Shown here piece after piece: positions 42,634 through 51,179 of a stretch of DNA of 64,000 bases (position 1 is the stretch's first letter; each line of letters begins with the position of its first letter). Both the position numbers and the translations under genes were made by a program. Where the stretch lies: positions 21,148 through 85,147 of the forward strand of contig JAEWMS010000011.1 of NCBI GenBank assembly GCA_023393115.1. Direction: 5' to 3'. This DNA comes from Bacillota bacterium. GTDB lineage: Bacteria; Bacillota; Clostridia; Acetivibrionales; DSM-1351. The notes under the pieces were generated by a model. That model was not told the origin of the DNA. It did no database searches and was given only the letters and a program-made list of their open reading frames with translations.

Positions 42634-42699
42634 GTGACAGAACTAGAGATTATTGAACGTTATAAAGATACAGTTTTTAAAATAGCACACTGGTTATGA
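42634..42699 (+). pseudogene. N-terminal stub of an ECF-type sigma factor
   Basis: GTG with AAGGAGG 5 nt upstream, then MTELEIIERYKDTVFKIAHW, Leu and stop. This reads as the first helix of an RNA polymerase sigma-70 family (ECF) protein, abruptly ended after 21 codons. The downstream gene begins inside its stop (ATGA). It is most simply explained by an internal deletion that joined the sigma gene start to the 3' part of its anti-sigma gene. Confidence 0.55.
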
Positions 42700-43439
42700 A
42701 GTTTCCAGGAAGATATCAATCTGTCGGTATTGACTTATATAAAACATATGCTAACTTCGGAGTAACCACAACTGACAACGATGAAATTTACAGCCTTCCC
42801 AATAGTATACTGAATGTCCCTTTTGATAATGAATATGGCGATATCCTTCTCCAATCCATCGGTTATATAAATGGTCAGCTTATTTTAGCTGTTGATGTAT
42901 CTGGCTATTACGAAAATCCCGAGCTTTATCTACGAAATAAAACAACAGGTATGATACACTCTCGGAATGATGGGTTTACATCAGTTGAAAGAGGAAATCT
43001 CAGATTTTACTCCTTCGCCGTCAATTCCACCGATACCCTAAAAGAGCTTGAAATTGCTATACCTGAAGAGCAACACTTCAGCTTCCCTCTTAACTACACA
43101 GATAACAGTAGAACTTTTGATTTAAGTAATAAGAATTTTATTGTCAATAATAAAACATCGCTAAAAAAAATAAATCTATCTCCACTTTCCATTACCTTAT
43201 ACGGTAAAACTCCTTCAGGCCAAGAGCCCAGTTTTACCCCTGATAACTGTTTTATAAGGTTGAAGGACAATACCATTTATGAAAGCTATAAGTTAGGGCG
43301 TAGCATAAGTAGCAGGGATGAAAATGGGGACTTCATTATAAATCTCCAATTTAATGCTCCCCTTGATATCGATACTGTAAGGGCATTAGTTATAAACTCG
43401 GTATATACTGATGAAGCTGTAGAGATACCATTGGAATAA
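42696..43439 (+). CDS. DUF4179-like anti-sigma C-terminal domain protein, probably truncated
   Basis: 247 residues, no membrane segment and no signal peptide. The final part (KKINLSPLSITLYGKTP, DNCFIRLKDNTIYESYKLG, ALVINSVYTDEAVEIPLE) resembles the extracytoplasmic end of DUF4179 anti-sigma proteins, which normally carry a cytoplasmic anti-sigma domain and a membrane helix first. Both are missing. It follows the 21-codon sigma stub with a 4-bp overlap. As encoded it would be a soluble remnant; whether it is made is doubtful. Confidence 0.5.
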   Translation: MKFPGRYQSVGIDLYKTYANFGVTTTDNDEIYSLPNSILNVPFDNEYGDILLQSIGYINGQLILAVDVSGYYENPELYLRNKTTGMIHSRNDGFTSVERGNLRFYSFAVNSTDTLKELEIAIPEEQHFSFPLNYTDNSRTFDLSNKNFIVNNKTSLKKINLSPLSITLYGKTPSGQEPSFTPDNCFIRLKDNTIYESYKLGRSISSRDENGDFIINLQFNAPLDIDTVRALVINSVYTDEAVEIPLE

Positions 43440-43481
43440 GACTTGTACTTACGTACTATTACTTGAAATTAGCATAACACT

Positions 43482-43775
43482 TTACAGACAAACTTTCTGT
43501 TTTGTGTCTCCTTCAATTTTCCCAATCCCATAACCATAACAGAAGGACTGGTACATGCTTGTAATTATAAGAGAACTCAGACAATTTCTTTCCTCTTCAC
43601 TCAATCCAAAATCCATTGTTCTCATAAAATTCTTTGTCTTCTCTTTAGCAATAAGCTTTATGGCTTCTCTTGTTCCTGCAAGGTCTTTTTCAAGCTTTTC
43701 TTTACCCTGATGCAGATATTCCTTTATAACAGCCTCAAACTTTTCCGAGGGTGTGGCGTTTTGTATTTCTTCCAT
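43482..43775 (-). CDS. Small hypothetical protein (97 aa)
   Basis: ATG 43775 after AGGAGGCTAAA. Helical and charged (EAVIKEYLHQGKEKLEKDLA), with a more hydrophobic end (LSSLIITSMYQSFCYGYGIG). No family recognised. Monocistronic; good ribosome site supports expression. Confidence 0.6.
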   Translation of the reverse strand: MEEIQNATPSEKFEAVIKEYLHQGKEKLEKDLAGTREAIKLIAKEKTKNFMRTMDFGLSEEERNCLSSLIITSMYQSFCYGYGIGKIEGDTKQKVCL

Positions 43776-43924
43776 TTTAGCCTCCTAGTAATGACCTGCC
43801 GGTATTGAATGAAAATTATGTCATTCTTACCAACGTAATATTACTAAGTGTTGCCATATTTGCATTTTATATACACATATTGGGCAATTTATGCGTTAAT
43901 AGTCCCTTTTAGCGCCCAGTAAAA

Positions 43925-44146
43925 TTATTGAACTTCCGTACTATCCGTCTCCTGTACCAAATTTGATTTGATTATTTTTTTGACACCCTTCTCAAACTTG
44001 GTTCTGGCCAGCATTACCTGGTGTGAGCATCCCAGGCACTTTATTCTGAAGTCAGCACCTGTTCTGATTACTTCCCACTGTTTACTCCCACAGGGGTGCT
44101 GTTTTTTCATCTCAACAATATCTCCTACTGCAAATCTATCTGCCAT
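43925..44146 (-). CDS. DUF951 family protein
   Basis: 73 residues: FAVGDIVEMKKQHPCGSKQW, EVIRTGADFRIKCLGCSHQV, MLARTKFEKGVKKI. Cys and His residues (HPCG, CLGCSH) suggest a metal-binding OB-like fold. It overlaps the end of the MscS gene by 11 bp, a pairing seen throughout the Firmicutes. Function unknown. Confidence 0.88.
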   Translation of the reverse strand: MADRFAVGDIVEMKKQHPCGSKQWEVIRTGADFRIKCLGCSHQVMLARTKFEKGVKKIIKSNLVQETDSTEVQ

Positions 44147-44999
44147 ACTGTTCCTCCCTAACTATAGCGGTCCGATCAAAAAACTCAAGACCTGTTTTTT
44201 CAAATGCCTCTTTTATCTTAATCCGTATCCTTCTCTCAACTTCCCACTGTTCGTTTGGATAAGTGCGTGCAGTAATTCTCAAATTTATGCCTTGCTTACC
44301 CAATTCGGTGATACCCAGAATTTTAGGTTCTTCAGTAAATACTGAGAATTCCTCCTTTACTTCATCACAAATCTTCCGGGCTATTTCATATACTTTTTCC
44401 AAGCTTGTTGAATAGGCTACAGGTACATCAACAATAACCATCTTGTTATCTCTTGTATGGTTGGTGACTCTTTTTATCTCGCCATTCGGAATAATATACA
44501 GGTCTCCATTGATATTTTTCAGTCTGGTGACACGAAGCTCCATATGCTCAACTGTTCCCGTCATTGTATCAATAGTAATAAGATCACCTACAGCAAACTG
44601 ATCCTCCAACAGTATGAAGAACCCAGAAAGTGTATCCTTTATAAGGCTTTGAGCCCCAAGACCAATGGCAACACCGCCTATTCCCGCAGCGGCAAGTACT
44701 GACTTCAAATTTAAAACATCCGATAATATCATCAGAATGGCCCAAATGTAAACAGCATATTTAAAAACGCTGGCTATTAAAGTAGCCATTGTATCCAGCT
44801 TCTTTTCGCTCATTTTAAACTTTAATTTTTTTCTTTTTTCAAAGAGCTTTCTAATAAGTATCATACCAATTCTGGCTACCAGGATAGCGATTAATATAAT
44901 AAGAATAATTTTCCCAACCTTGGTAACCGGGCTATAAAAACCTCCTAGAAACTCCTTTAGATAAGTATCCAGTTCTGCTAGTACTGTAAAAGCCTTCAT
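44136..44999 (-). CDS. Small-conductance mechanosensitive channel (MscS family, YkuT-like)
   Basis: 287 residues. Three membrane segments in the first 110 residues. The pore helix and beta domain are recognisable: VLAAAGIGGVAIGLGAQSLI, LLEDQFAVGDLITID, GTVEHMELRVTRLKNINGDL, YIIPNGEI. It opens on membrane stretch to release solutes. Ends overlapping DUF951. The ribosome binding site is GGAAGG. Confidence 0.92.
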   Translation of the reverse strand: MKAFTVLAELDTYLKEFLGGFYSPVTKVGKIILIILIAILVARIGMILIRKLFEKRKKLKFKMSEKKLDTMATLIASVFKYAVYIWAILMILSDVLNLKSVLAAAGIGGVAIGLGAQSLIKDTLSGFFILLEDQFAVGDLITIDTMTGTVEHMELRVTRLKNINGDLYIIPNGEIKRVTNHTRDNKMVIVDVPVAYSTSLEKVYEIARKICDEVKEEFSVFTEEPKILGITELGKQGINLRITARTYPNEQWEVERRIRIKIKEAFEKTGLEFFDRTAIVREEQYGR

Positions 45000-45064
45000 A
45001 TTTTACCTTCCGTTTAAATTGAAGTATTATATTCAAGTAGATTTAAGTAGATTTTTAGTATATT

Positions 45065-45781
45065 TTAACATAGCGCTACAAACCTTTCAAAGAGCTTCAA
45101 ATGAATTTTATCTTTCCTCCACAAGTTTTCCGGATGCCATTGAACTCCTAAAGCAAACTTCTTACTCTCATTACTTATAGCTTCTATTATCCCATCTTCA
45201 GAAGAAGCATTAATAATAAATCCCGGGGCGACCTCTCTGACAGCCTGATGGTGAAAAGAATTAACCTTGAGGCTTTCTCTTCTGAAAATCCCATGTAAAC
45301 AGGTATTTTCTTCTATACCGATACTATGTATCTGATGCCACCTTGGAGCCAGTTGACTATGCTGCATTAGTTTACTATCAGGATTATTCTCGGCATAAAT
45401 GTCCTGAAAAATACTACCACCGGCAGCTATATTCAAAACCTGTATTCCTCTGCATATGCCAAGCAGGGGTTTATTCACAGACAGCGCCTGTTGTACCAGA
45501 AACAGTTCCATACTGTCCCGGATGGGTGAAATTTCTCTGGAGTAAGGCATATTTTTCTGACCAAAATACCCTGCATCAACATCAGGGCCTCCGGACAGGA
45601 TTATGCCATCACAAATGTCCAGATATTCCACCCAGACACTTTTTTCCTCTGTTACAGGAATCAGCACAGGAACGGCACCACACTGAATAATAGCCTCATA
45701 ATAGTCGTCCTTCAAGTTACTTGTACCTTTTTCAAAATCAAACGCCGCTGTAATTCCAATGACAGGCTTACCTTTATACAT
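45065..45781 (-). CDS. Gamma-glutamyl-gamma-aminobutyrate hydrolase-type class I amidotransferase
   Basis: 238 residues. GILLSGGPDVDAGYFGQ-type oxyanion loop (IILSGGPDVDAGYFGQ), nucleophile Cys110 in LLGICRGIQVLN, and His216/Glu218 in GVQWHPENLW complete the triad. Family members (PuuD, YvdE-like) cleave gamma-glutamyl amides. ATG follows AAGGGGTG. The natural substrate and operon partners are not evident; the gene stands alone between MscS and rubredoxin. Confidence 0.9.
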   Translation of the reverse strand: MYKGKPVIGITAAFDFEKGTSNLKDDYYEAIIQCGAVPVLIPVTEEKSVWVEYLDICDGIILSGGPDVDAGYFGQKNMPYSREISPIRDSMELFLVQQALSVNKPLLGICRGIQVLNIAAGGSIFQDIYAENNPDSKLMQHSQLAPRWHQIHSIGIEENTCLHGIFRRESLKVNSFHHQAVREVAPGFIINASSEDGIIEAISNESKKFALGVQWHPENLWRKDKIHLKLFERFVALC

Positions 45782-45821
45782 TCAGAAATCACCCCTTACT
45801 ATTTTATAGTTCCTTTACACT

Positions 45822-45862
45822 AAAAAACGGCTCTCCAACGCGGAAGCGCTCTGGAAAACCGT
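45822..45862 (-). terminator. Terminator after rubredoxin gene
   Basis: On the minus strand GACGGTTTTCCAGAG and a complementary GGAGAGCCGT arm (with mismatches) around an inner CGC-rich loop, then six T. Confidence 0.7.
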
Positions 45863-45885
45863 CTTCAGTAATTTCATGTTCAATT

Positions 45886-46044
45886 TTATTGTTTTTCAAA
45901 CATGCTTTTGTCGACTCCGCACAAAGGACATACCCAATCCTCAGGAATATCTTCAAAAGCTGTGCCTGGTGCTATTCCACCGTCAGGATCCCCTTCCGCA
46001 GGGTCATAAACATAACCACAAACTGTACATACGTATTTATCCAT
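45886..46044 (-). CDS. Rubredoxin
   Basis: 52 residues from ATG 46044 after AAGGAGTGG; an upstream in-frame start at 46107 runs through an inverted repeat and is rejected. CTVCG (Cys6, Cys9) and CPLCG (Cys39, Cys42) hold one iron; YDPAEGDPDGGIAPGTAFED is the standard loop. Likely electron donor to the flavodiiron protein at 39256 (known partnership). Confidence 0.97.
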   Translation of the reverse strand: MDKYVCTVCGYVYDPAEGDPDGGIAPGTAFEDIPEDWVCPLCGVDKSMFEKQ

Positions 46045-46080
46045 CTGTTTATCCACTCCTTGTAAAAAAGTCTTCGAGAT

Positions 46081-46120
46081 ATTAACTATAAAAGTCGGAT
46101 TACACATTTTTATAGTTAAT
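46081..46120. promoter_or_regulatory. 13-bp perfect inverted repeat upstream of rubredoxin
   Basis: ATTAACTATAAAA at 46081-46093 and TTTTATAGTTAAT at 46108-46120, spaced 14 bp. It starts 36 bp before the rubredoxin ATG, suitable for an operator or leader hairpin. Confidence 0.6.
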
Positions 46121-46136
46121 ACTATATATATATTCC

Positions 46137-46159
46137 CATGTTATATTAAATATAACATG
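46137..46159. repeat. 10-bp perfect palindrome with neighbouring partial copy
   Basis: CATGTTATAT-TAA-ATATAACATG. The arm sequence recurs at 46165-46176 (TTTAATATAACA), which is also the end of the next gene's coding region. Confidence 0.65.
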
Positions 46160-46161
46160 TT

Positions 46162-46380
46162 TTATTTAATATAACATCTTTTTTTATATTTTCTTTCCGG
46201 CCTGTATGCTTTTTGATGCTTTGAAGCCTTGTATTTGACTAAATCACTGCTTTCAATCTTGTTATCTTCCTTGTTATCGGCCGTCTTATTGATGTTATCT
46301 TTGATTAATTGTTCCATTTCGTTATAAACATAGTTTTCAAGCTTTTCCAGTCTGTTAATTACGTCATCATACCTACCCAT
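46162..46380 (-). CDS. Small hypothetical protein (72 aa)
   Basis: ATG 46380 after TGGAAGGTG. Residues 3-30 form a probable coiled coil (YDDVINRLEKLENYVYNEME); the end is strongly basic (KHQKAYRPERKYKKR). No family recognised. Its last codons lie in an AT-rich palindromic region. Confidence 0.55.
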   Translation of the reverse strand: MGRYDDVINRLEKLENYVYNEMEQLIKDNINKTADNKEDNKIESSDLVKYKASKHQKAYRPERKYKKRCYIK

Positions 46381-46475
46381 ATAAGTACACCTTCCATTAC
46401 TCCATCCCCATGGAGTTAATGACTAATACCATTATATGCATCACATGGCAAAAGGGCACTTTTTTTGAGTCTTTA

Positions 46476-46988
46476 TTATCTTCGGTTTCTGAAAACTATC
46501 AGCAATCCGCCGAAAATAAGAATTGCAGGAATCAGATACAATCTTAGCAAGGTAATTCTTCCAAGTGATATTGCAAAAAATATAAGTGACAAACCACCCA
46601 GTATAAATACAGGTATAAGTAGACCTTTTTCCTTTGAACCGAAGAGATAAAGCTCAAACAAGCCAACTGCTACTGCGAGAATAAATCCTGGCCACATATA
46701 AGACCATGCACTAAATATCATGGATATCTGACAGGTCAAACCCATTACCAGTAAAATACCTCCGGGAACAAGTAAACCCGCATCCTGTGTTTTTGCAGTA
46801 AAGAATGAGTAGTGGAAAATTAATCCCGGTATTATTAGAAACATTGGCCAGAATCTTGAAAAGATGAACCCTATATCAAAGATATCAAAGTAAATTTCAA
46901 AGATGCCAAAATTCCTTAGTAAAAATGCTATACCGATCAGTATTAAAACTAATCCGACAATCATAGTACCATTTCGCCTATTATTCAT
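46476..46988 (-). CDS. Membrane protein with LiaI/LiaF-like TM region (DUF5668)
   Basis: 170 residues, ATG after AAGGAGGG. Five to six hydrophobic segments without large loops. Text MIVGLVLILIGIAFLLRNFG and FWPMFLIIPGLIFHYSFF is the paired-helix module found in LiaI/LiaF and PspC neighbours. The cytoplasmic/extracellular LiaF C-terminal domain is absent. Possible role in envelope-stress sensing (inference). Confidence 0.8.
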   Translation of the reverse strand: MNNRRNGTMIVGLVLILIGIAFLLRNFGIFEIYFDIFDIGFIFSRFWPMFLIIPGLIFHYSFFTAKTQDAGLLVPGGILLVMGLTCQISMIFSAWSYMWPGFILAVAVGLFELYLFGSKEKGLLIPVFILGGLSLIFFAISLGRITLLRLYLIPAILIFGGLLIVFRNRR

Positions 46989-47164
46989 AAAACCCTCCTT
47001 AAAGTATACCCTTTAACAACTAATTATCTTAAAGCGTTTATTTTTGTACCTTTCAATATAACGCATAGCTTCAAGAGACCTAGGACATTTCATTGCCTCG
47101 TTACATTATATTATAAGGGGAATTTTAAGAAAAGTCTGAAAGTTCACCATAATTTCATAAAACA

Positions 47165-47313
47165 TATATTGAGTAATTTGTATTGTACTCCCGAGCAGCT
47201 TATAAAAATGTGTCGGACACAAAACAGTTGTAGAAATACTCTTCTTCCGATTATTTCTACAACTGTTTTTAACCATCCTTCCACATTTTTACTAAGCTGC
47301 CCTCACGTACAAT
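47165..47313. repeat. Palindromic intergenic element, copy 2a
   Basis: Left arm GAGTAATTTGTATTGTACTC, CCGAGCAGCTT, AATGTG; right arm CCACATTTTTACTAAGCTG, CCCTCACGTACAA. Between them is an 18-bp terminator-like hairpin AAAACAGTTGTAGAAATA with its complement at 47253-47270. It lies downstream of yyaC (minus). Confidence 0.65.
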
Positions 47314-47341
47314 TTTATATCCGCGATATATACTGTTTTTA

Positions 47342-47555
47342 TGAATTTATTTCGCTCACCAAGTCCTTCCGGCGTCACAACAATCGACATCCTGTCTCAG
47401 CTTGATGCTCAAAGTTACTTCCTGTAACTTTGCCGCCCAAACTACTTGTAATTCGCCTACAAGTTTCCGCAAGTTCTTTTAACCGAGGCTTTCCATTGAT
47501 TTAATTGTGCTCGCGTAACTCAAATTGTCCATGAACTATTTTATTTAATTTATGT
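47342..47555. repeat. Palindromic intergenic element, copy 2b, bordered by a copy of the yyaC 3' end
   Basis: 47339-47364 repeats, with two differences, the last bases of yyaC (47556-47580): TTATGAATTTATTTCG-TCAC. Between the two copies lies sequence related to 1590-1706, including hairpin AAAGTTAC/GTAACTTT (47411-47431) and CTTGTA/TACAAG around 47447. Confidence 0.6.
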
Positions 47556-48203
47556 TTATGAATTTATTTCGTTCACAAGTTTATCGGTATGGTTTTGAGC
47601 AGTCTGTGGAGGAATGGTTCTCCCCAACATATCGTCACGGGAGATTCTCCAAAGAACATATTTGAGTCCCCCTGAAATAATATCCGCCATTTTCATAACT
47701 GTTCCAAGCCGGGTATTCTGTAGTATTAGAAAATCCATAAAGCCGCTGAAATTCACAATTCCGGTTATATGCATATCACCTATGGGCTGCAGATCCTTGT
47801 TAACAGCTGAACCTGGTTTTATGGGGCCCTGTCCCACAGTTATATGTCCTACATGGTCAACCTTGCCCAGACAGGCATCTACTGCAATCACGAAAGGATC
47901 CTTGTAGCTCTGGTATATCTGTTTTGTTATTTCCTCAAGATTCTTTGCATGGACCGGTATATCAAGGTTTCCGAATATGTGAACATTTTCCTGCCGCAGA
48001 TTCTTCAATTTATGCCCTACAATTGGTCCAAGGCTGTCACCGGTCGACCGATCTGTTCCAATACATACAAATACAATTTCACGATTTTTATTTGTTCTAC
48101 ATTCTTTTATTAGCTGGTACACCGCTTCCGAGAATAATGCAAAGGCATTTGCTGCAGCTGAATCAATATACTTCAGGTTAGTTATTTTTGTCCCGAAACT
48201 CAT
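47556..48203 (-). CDS. yyaC: Sporulation protein YyaC (DUF1256)
   Basis: 215 residues from ATG 48203 after GGAGATTAGG (an ATG at 48215 is also in frame). DUF1256 core: VFVCIGTDRSTGDSLGPIVG, IFGNLDIPVHAKNLEEI, PFVIAVDACLGKVDHVGHIT, GIVNFSGFMDFLILQNTRLG. The fold resembles the hydrogenase-maturation/GPR-type protease family; YyaC is expressed in the mother cell or forespore in Bacillus. The 3' end is duplicated just downstream (see 47342). Confidence 0.92.
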   Translation of the reverse strand: MSFGTKITNLKYIDSAAANAFALFSEAVYQLIKECRTNKNREIVFVCIGTDRSTGDSLGPIVGHKLKNLRQENVHIFGNLDIPVHAKNLEEITKQIYQSYKDPFVIAVDACLGKVDHVGHITVGQGPIKPGSAVNKDLQPIGDMHITGIVNFSGFMDFLILQNTRLGTVMKMADIISGGLKYVLWRISRDDMLGRTIPPQTAQNHTDKLVNEINS

Positions 48204-48401
48204 CCTAATCTCCATTTCCCAGCCCGCAGCAAAACATATGCTCCGGGCAAATCTTAATTAATCATAGTATTGACAGAAATTGAACCAGTTAATATTTTTA
48301 TAGTGATTTCAGTTTTTTTAGAATAAACTATGTTAAAATATATGTAGCTTCGGTTGTTATCTATGATATTTTCCAAAGTTTTATTAGAGAGGTTGATTTT
48401 A

Positions 48402-49529
48402 TTGCCACAAAAATTCAAGAAGAAACTGGGTACTGATGCCTGTAATTTCATAGAAGATATTATTGATGGTATGCAGGACTGGGTACGCGTAATCAATAAG
48501 GAAGATACCGTAGTTTTTGTAAATAAATCCATGCGTAAAGCCTTGGGCAATAAAGACATAGTAGGTCAGAAATGTTACAATACCCTGGGTCGTAAATCAC
48601 CCTGTCCGAACTGCTTATCAAGAAGAAACCGATCCGACTGGTCAGCCAGTAAGGAAGAAATTATTAACGGACGTTATTTTTCGGTTACAAGTTCACCTCT
48701 CAGAAACCAGGAAACTGGTGAGATAGAAGCTGTTATAGAAGTCCTTCACGATATTACCGAACTAAAAATGCTTAGTAAAGAACTGGAAGATCAAAACCAT
48801 AAATTAAGAGCTGACCTGTCAATAGCTCGAAGATTGCAATGCAGTCTCCTTCCAAAAAAACAGCTGTCAACAGATAAAATAGATTTCAGTTTCATTTATA
48901 AGCCATGTGAATCGCTGGGCGGCGATTTTCTGGACATATATCAGATTGACGATAGTCATATAGGTGTTTACATAGCTGATGTGTCGGGACACGGAGTAGC
49001 AGCCTCCATGTTAACCATGTTTCTTAGGACCGCTCTGGATAAAACTCATTTATCTCCTGCCAAGGCTCTTGAAGAGCTCTATAGGTATTTTAACAGGAAC
49101 GGCTTTTCTGATGAGTTATATATAGCGATTTTTTATGGAATAATTAATGTATCGGATTATACATTTACATATGCAAATGCAGGTCTGAACGTTTGCCCTA
49201 TTATATTTTCAAAGCAAAACATACAAATACTCAGGGCACCCGGAATCCCCATAAGCAACTGGGTTGAAAATCCAGAATATGTAGAGGTAAGAGTTGATAT
49301 AAATCCCAGTGACAGAATGTTTTTTTACACTGACGGTATAATAGAAATCAGAAACACAGAAAACTCTCAATTTGGAGAAGAAAGAATCGTACAGCACCTG
49401 CTTGAAACTGATTTTGAACCATCTCTTACTCTTTCAGGGCTCATCGATAAGGCCATTGCCTTTTCAGGTAAAAAAGATTCCAGCGAAATTATTGACGATA
49501 TTACGGTAGCTTTGTTAGAAATAAAATAG
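48402..49529 (+). CDS. PAS - PP2C (SpoIIE/RsbU-type) serine phosphatase
   Basis: 375 residues from TTG 48402 after AGAGAGG; an upstream ATG at 48354 has no ribosome site. PAS domain at about 10-120 (MQDWVRVINKEDTVVFVNKS, with a CPNC pair in SPCPNCLSRR). Coiled linker, then a SpoIIE/PP2C domain from about 150: LLPKKQLSTDKIDFSFIYKP, GGDFLDIY, VYIADVSGHGVAASML, MFFYTDGIIE, DDITVALLEI with the metal Asp residues. It probably dephosphorylates an anti-anti-sigma factor in response to a PAS ligand; no such partner is adjacent. Confidence 0.9.
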   Translation: MPQKFKKKLGTDACNFIEDIIDGMQDWVRVINKEDTVVFVNKSMRKALGNKDIVGQKCYNTLGRKSPCPNCLSRRNRSDWSASKEEIINGRYFSVTSSPLRNQETGEIEAVIEVLHDITELKMLSKELEDQNHKLRADLSIARRLQCSLLPKKQLSTDKIDFSFIYKPCESLGGDFLDIYQIDDSHIGVYIADVSGHGVAASMLTMFLRTALDKTHLSPAKALEELYRYFNRNGFSDELYIAIFYGIINVSDYTFTYANAGLNVCPIIFSKQNIQILRAPGIPISNWVENPEYVEVRVDINPSDRMFFYTDGIIEIRNTENSQFGEERIVQHLLETDFEPSLTLSGLIDKAIAFSGKKDSSEIIDDITVALLEIK

Positions 49530-49556
49530 AAAAATGCGGTAAAGGATATAAATTTT

Positions 49557-49598
49557 CATTACATTTTATGGCCGCTATTACGGCTCATGGAGGTTAAT
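49557..49598 (+). repeat. Hairpin-SD cassette before map
   Basis: ATTACATTTTATG, GCCG-CTATTA-CGGC (49571-49584), TCATGGAGGTTAAT, then ATG 49599. Flanking CATTACATTTT is shared with 35545. Confidence 0.7.
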
Positions 49599-50411
49599 AT
49601 GTCCATTGATAAAATTTTGTCAGAACTTGAAAAATATAAAAGGATGGGTTATATCATTCCACATCCCTCAATAATAAAAAACCAGGAACAGATTGATGGA
49701 ATTAGGGAGAGCGGCAGGATAACCACAGAAATATTGGATTTATTGGAGAAGGAAGTACGTCCCGGTATGACTACAGCTCAGGTCGACAAGCTTGTTTACG
49801 ACTATACGACAGACCATAAAGCCATTCCCGCAACTTTGAATTACAACGGGTTTCCCAAAAGTGTATGTACTTCCATTAATGATGTGGTCTGCCATGGCAT
49901 TCCCAGTGACAAGACAGTGCTAAAACCGGGAGATATCGTAAACATAGATGTTTCAACTATTTTAAATGGTTATTTTTCCGACGCCTCCAGAATGTACTTA
50001 ATTGGTGAGGTGTCGCCTGAAGCGAAAAGACTTACAGACATTACAAGACAATGTCTTGATTTGGGGACAGAACAGGTTAAGCCCTTCGGATCTATAAATG
50101 ATATCGGTAATGCCATTGAACCTTTTGCTAACCAAAATAGCTATTCGGTGGTACGTGATTTGGGCGGACATGGAGTTGGACTGAAATTTCATGAAGAGCC
50201 GCACATCGACCATTTTCAAAAGTCAGGTAAAGGCTATTTAATGCTTCCCGGAATGGTTTTTACAGTTGAGCCAATGATAAACGAGGGCGGCTACAGTGTT
50301 AAACTCGCTCGGGACAAATGGACCGTACTTACAAGAGATGGTTCATTGTCGGCACAGTGTGAATATACAATTGCAGTGACAACGACGGGTTATGATATAC
50401 TTGCAAGGTAA
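49599..50411 (+). CDS. map: Type I methionine aminopeptidase
   Basis: 270 residues from ATG 49599, after the hairpin-SD cassette. Metal ligands Asp117 (NIDVS), Asp128 (YFSDASRM), His191 (GGHGVGLKFHEEPHI), Glu224 (TVEPMINEGG), Glu255 (AQCEYTIAV). It has an N-terminal extension of about 30 residues (LSELEKYKRMGYIIPHPS) compared with the shortest type I enzymes, but lacks a zinc-finger. It is not located in the ribosomal protein cluster, so it is likely a second, accessory copy (inference). Confidence 0.93.
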   Translation: MSIDKILSELEKYKRMGYIIPHPSIIKNQEQIDGIRESGRITTEILDLLEKEVRPGMTTAQVDKLVYDYTTDHKAIPATLNYNGFPKSVCTSINDVVCHGIPSDKTVLKPGDIVNIDVSTILNGYFSDASRMYLIGEVSPEAKRLTDITRQCLDLGTEQVKPFGSINDIGNAIEPFANQNSYSVVRDLGGHGVGLKFHEEPHIDHFQKSGKGYLMLPGMVFTVEPMINEGGYSVKLARDKWTVLTRDGSLSAQCEYTIAVTTTGYDILAR

Positions 50412-50441
50412 TTGACAAATAACGTTCCGAACTTAACATCA

Positions 50442-50471
50442 AGGGCGGTGTTTCACCAGAAGCACCGCCCT
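50442..50471. terminator. Terminator between convergent map and hypB
   Basis: AGGGCGGTG and CACCGCCCT, 12-nt loop; bidirectional position. Confidence 0.7.
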
Positions 50472-50476
50472 AACCT

Positions 50477-51121
50477 TTACTTGTCAGTTTCTAAAAACCA
50501 TTGTGCCAGTTTTTCAACTCCCTCACCGGTCTTACAGGATATTTCTATAATCTCAGCCTTTTCATTCAGGGCTTTGACACCCTTATAAAAGCTATCTCTG
50601 TCAAAATCTATATATGGCATAAGATCCGTTTTATTTAAAACTATTAAATCGGCCAACTCAAACATTGAAGTATATTTATAGGGTTTGTCATGCCCTTCCG
50701 GAACACTTGCTATTACCATCTTTATTCCCTCTCCCAGATCAAAGGAGGATGGGCATACAAGATTCCCCACATTCTCAATAAATAGTATTGCTCCCTCGTC
50801 GAGCTTTAAAGTCTCAACCGCCGTTTTAATCATATTAGCATCAAGATGACAACCGCCGCCTGTATTGATTTGCATAACCGGTATTCCAAGCTTGTCTATC
50901 TTCTCGGCATCAATACTTGAAGCGATGTCTCCTTCAACTACAGCCACCCTTGCCTTATCACCAAAAGCCTCAATTAACTTCAGAATAGTGCTGGTTTTGC
51001 CGGATCCCGGTGATGCCATTATATTAACAGCCTTTATGTTTTTCTGCTGAAAATAGTCTCTGTTTTCTTCTGCGAGCTTGTCGTTTGCATGCATTATATT
51101 TTTCATCACTTTAACTTCCAT
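50477..51121 (-). CDS. hypB: Hydrogenase nickel-insertion GTPase HypB
   Basis: 214 residues from ATG 51121 after TGGAGGTACC; an open frame begins further up (51232) but has no site. G1 PGSGKTSTILK, GGGCHLDANMI (nickel/zinc Cys-His), G3 ENVGNLVCPSSFDLG, G4 VLNKTDLMPY. It has no His-rich N-terminal nickel store. HypB with HypA loads nickel into the large subunit of [NiFe] hydrogenases, here presumably EchE. The TRIC-like gene lies between hypA and hypB on the same strand. Confidence 0.95.
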   Translation of the reverse strand: MEVKVMKNIMHANDKLAEENRDYFQQKNIKAVNIMASPGSGKTSTILKLIEAFGDKARVAVVEGDIASSIDAEKIDKLGIPVMQINTGGGCHLDANMIKTAVETLKLDEGAILFIENVGNLVCPSSFDLGEGIKMVIASVPEGHDKPYKYTSMFELADLIVLNKTDLMPYIDFDRDSFYKGVKALNEKAEIIEISCKTGEGVEKLAQWFLETDK

Positions 51122-51179
51122 AGGTACCTCCATAATTTTACATTTATTAAAATTAAATTGTTTTATTTTATCTAGGCAC

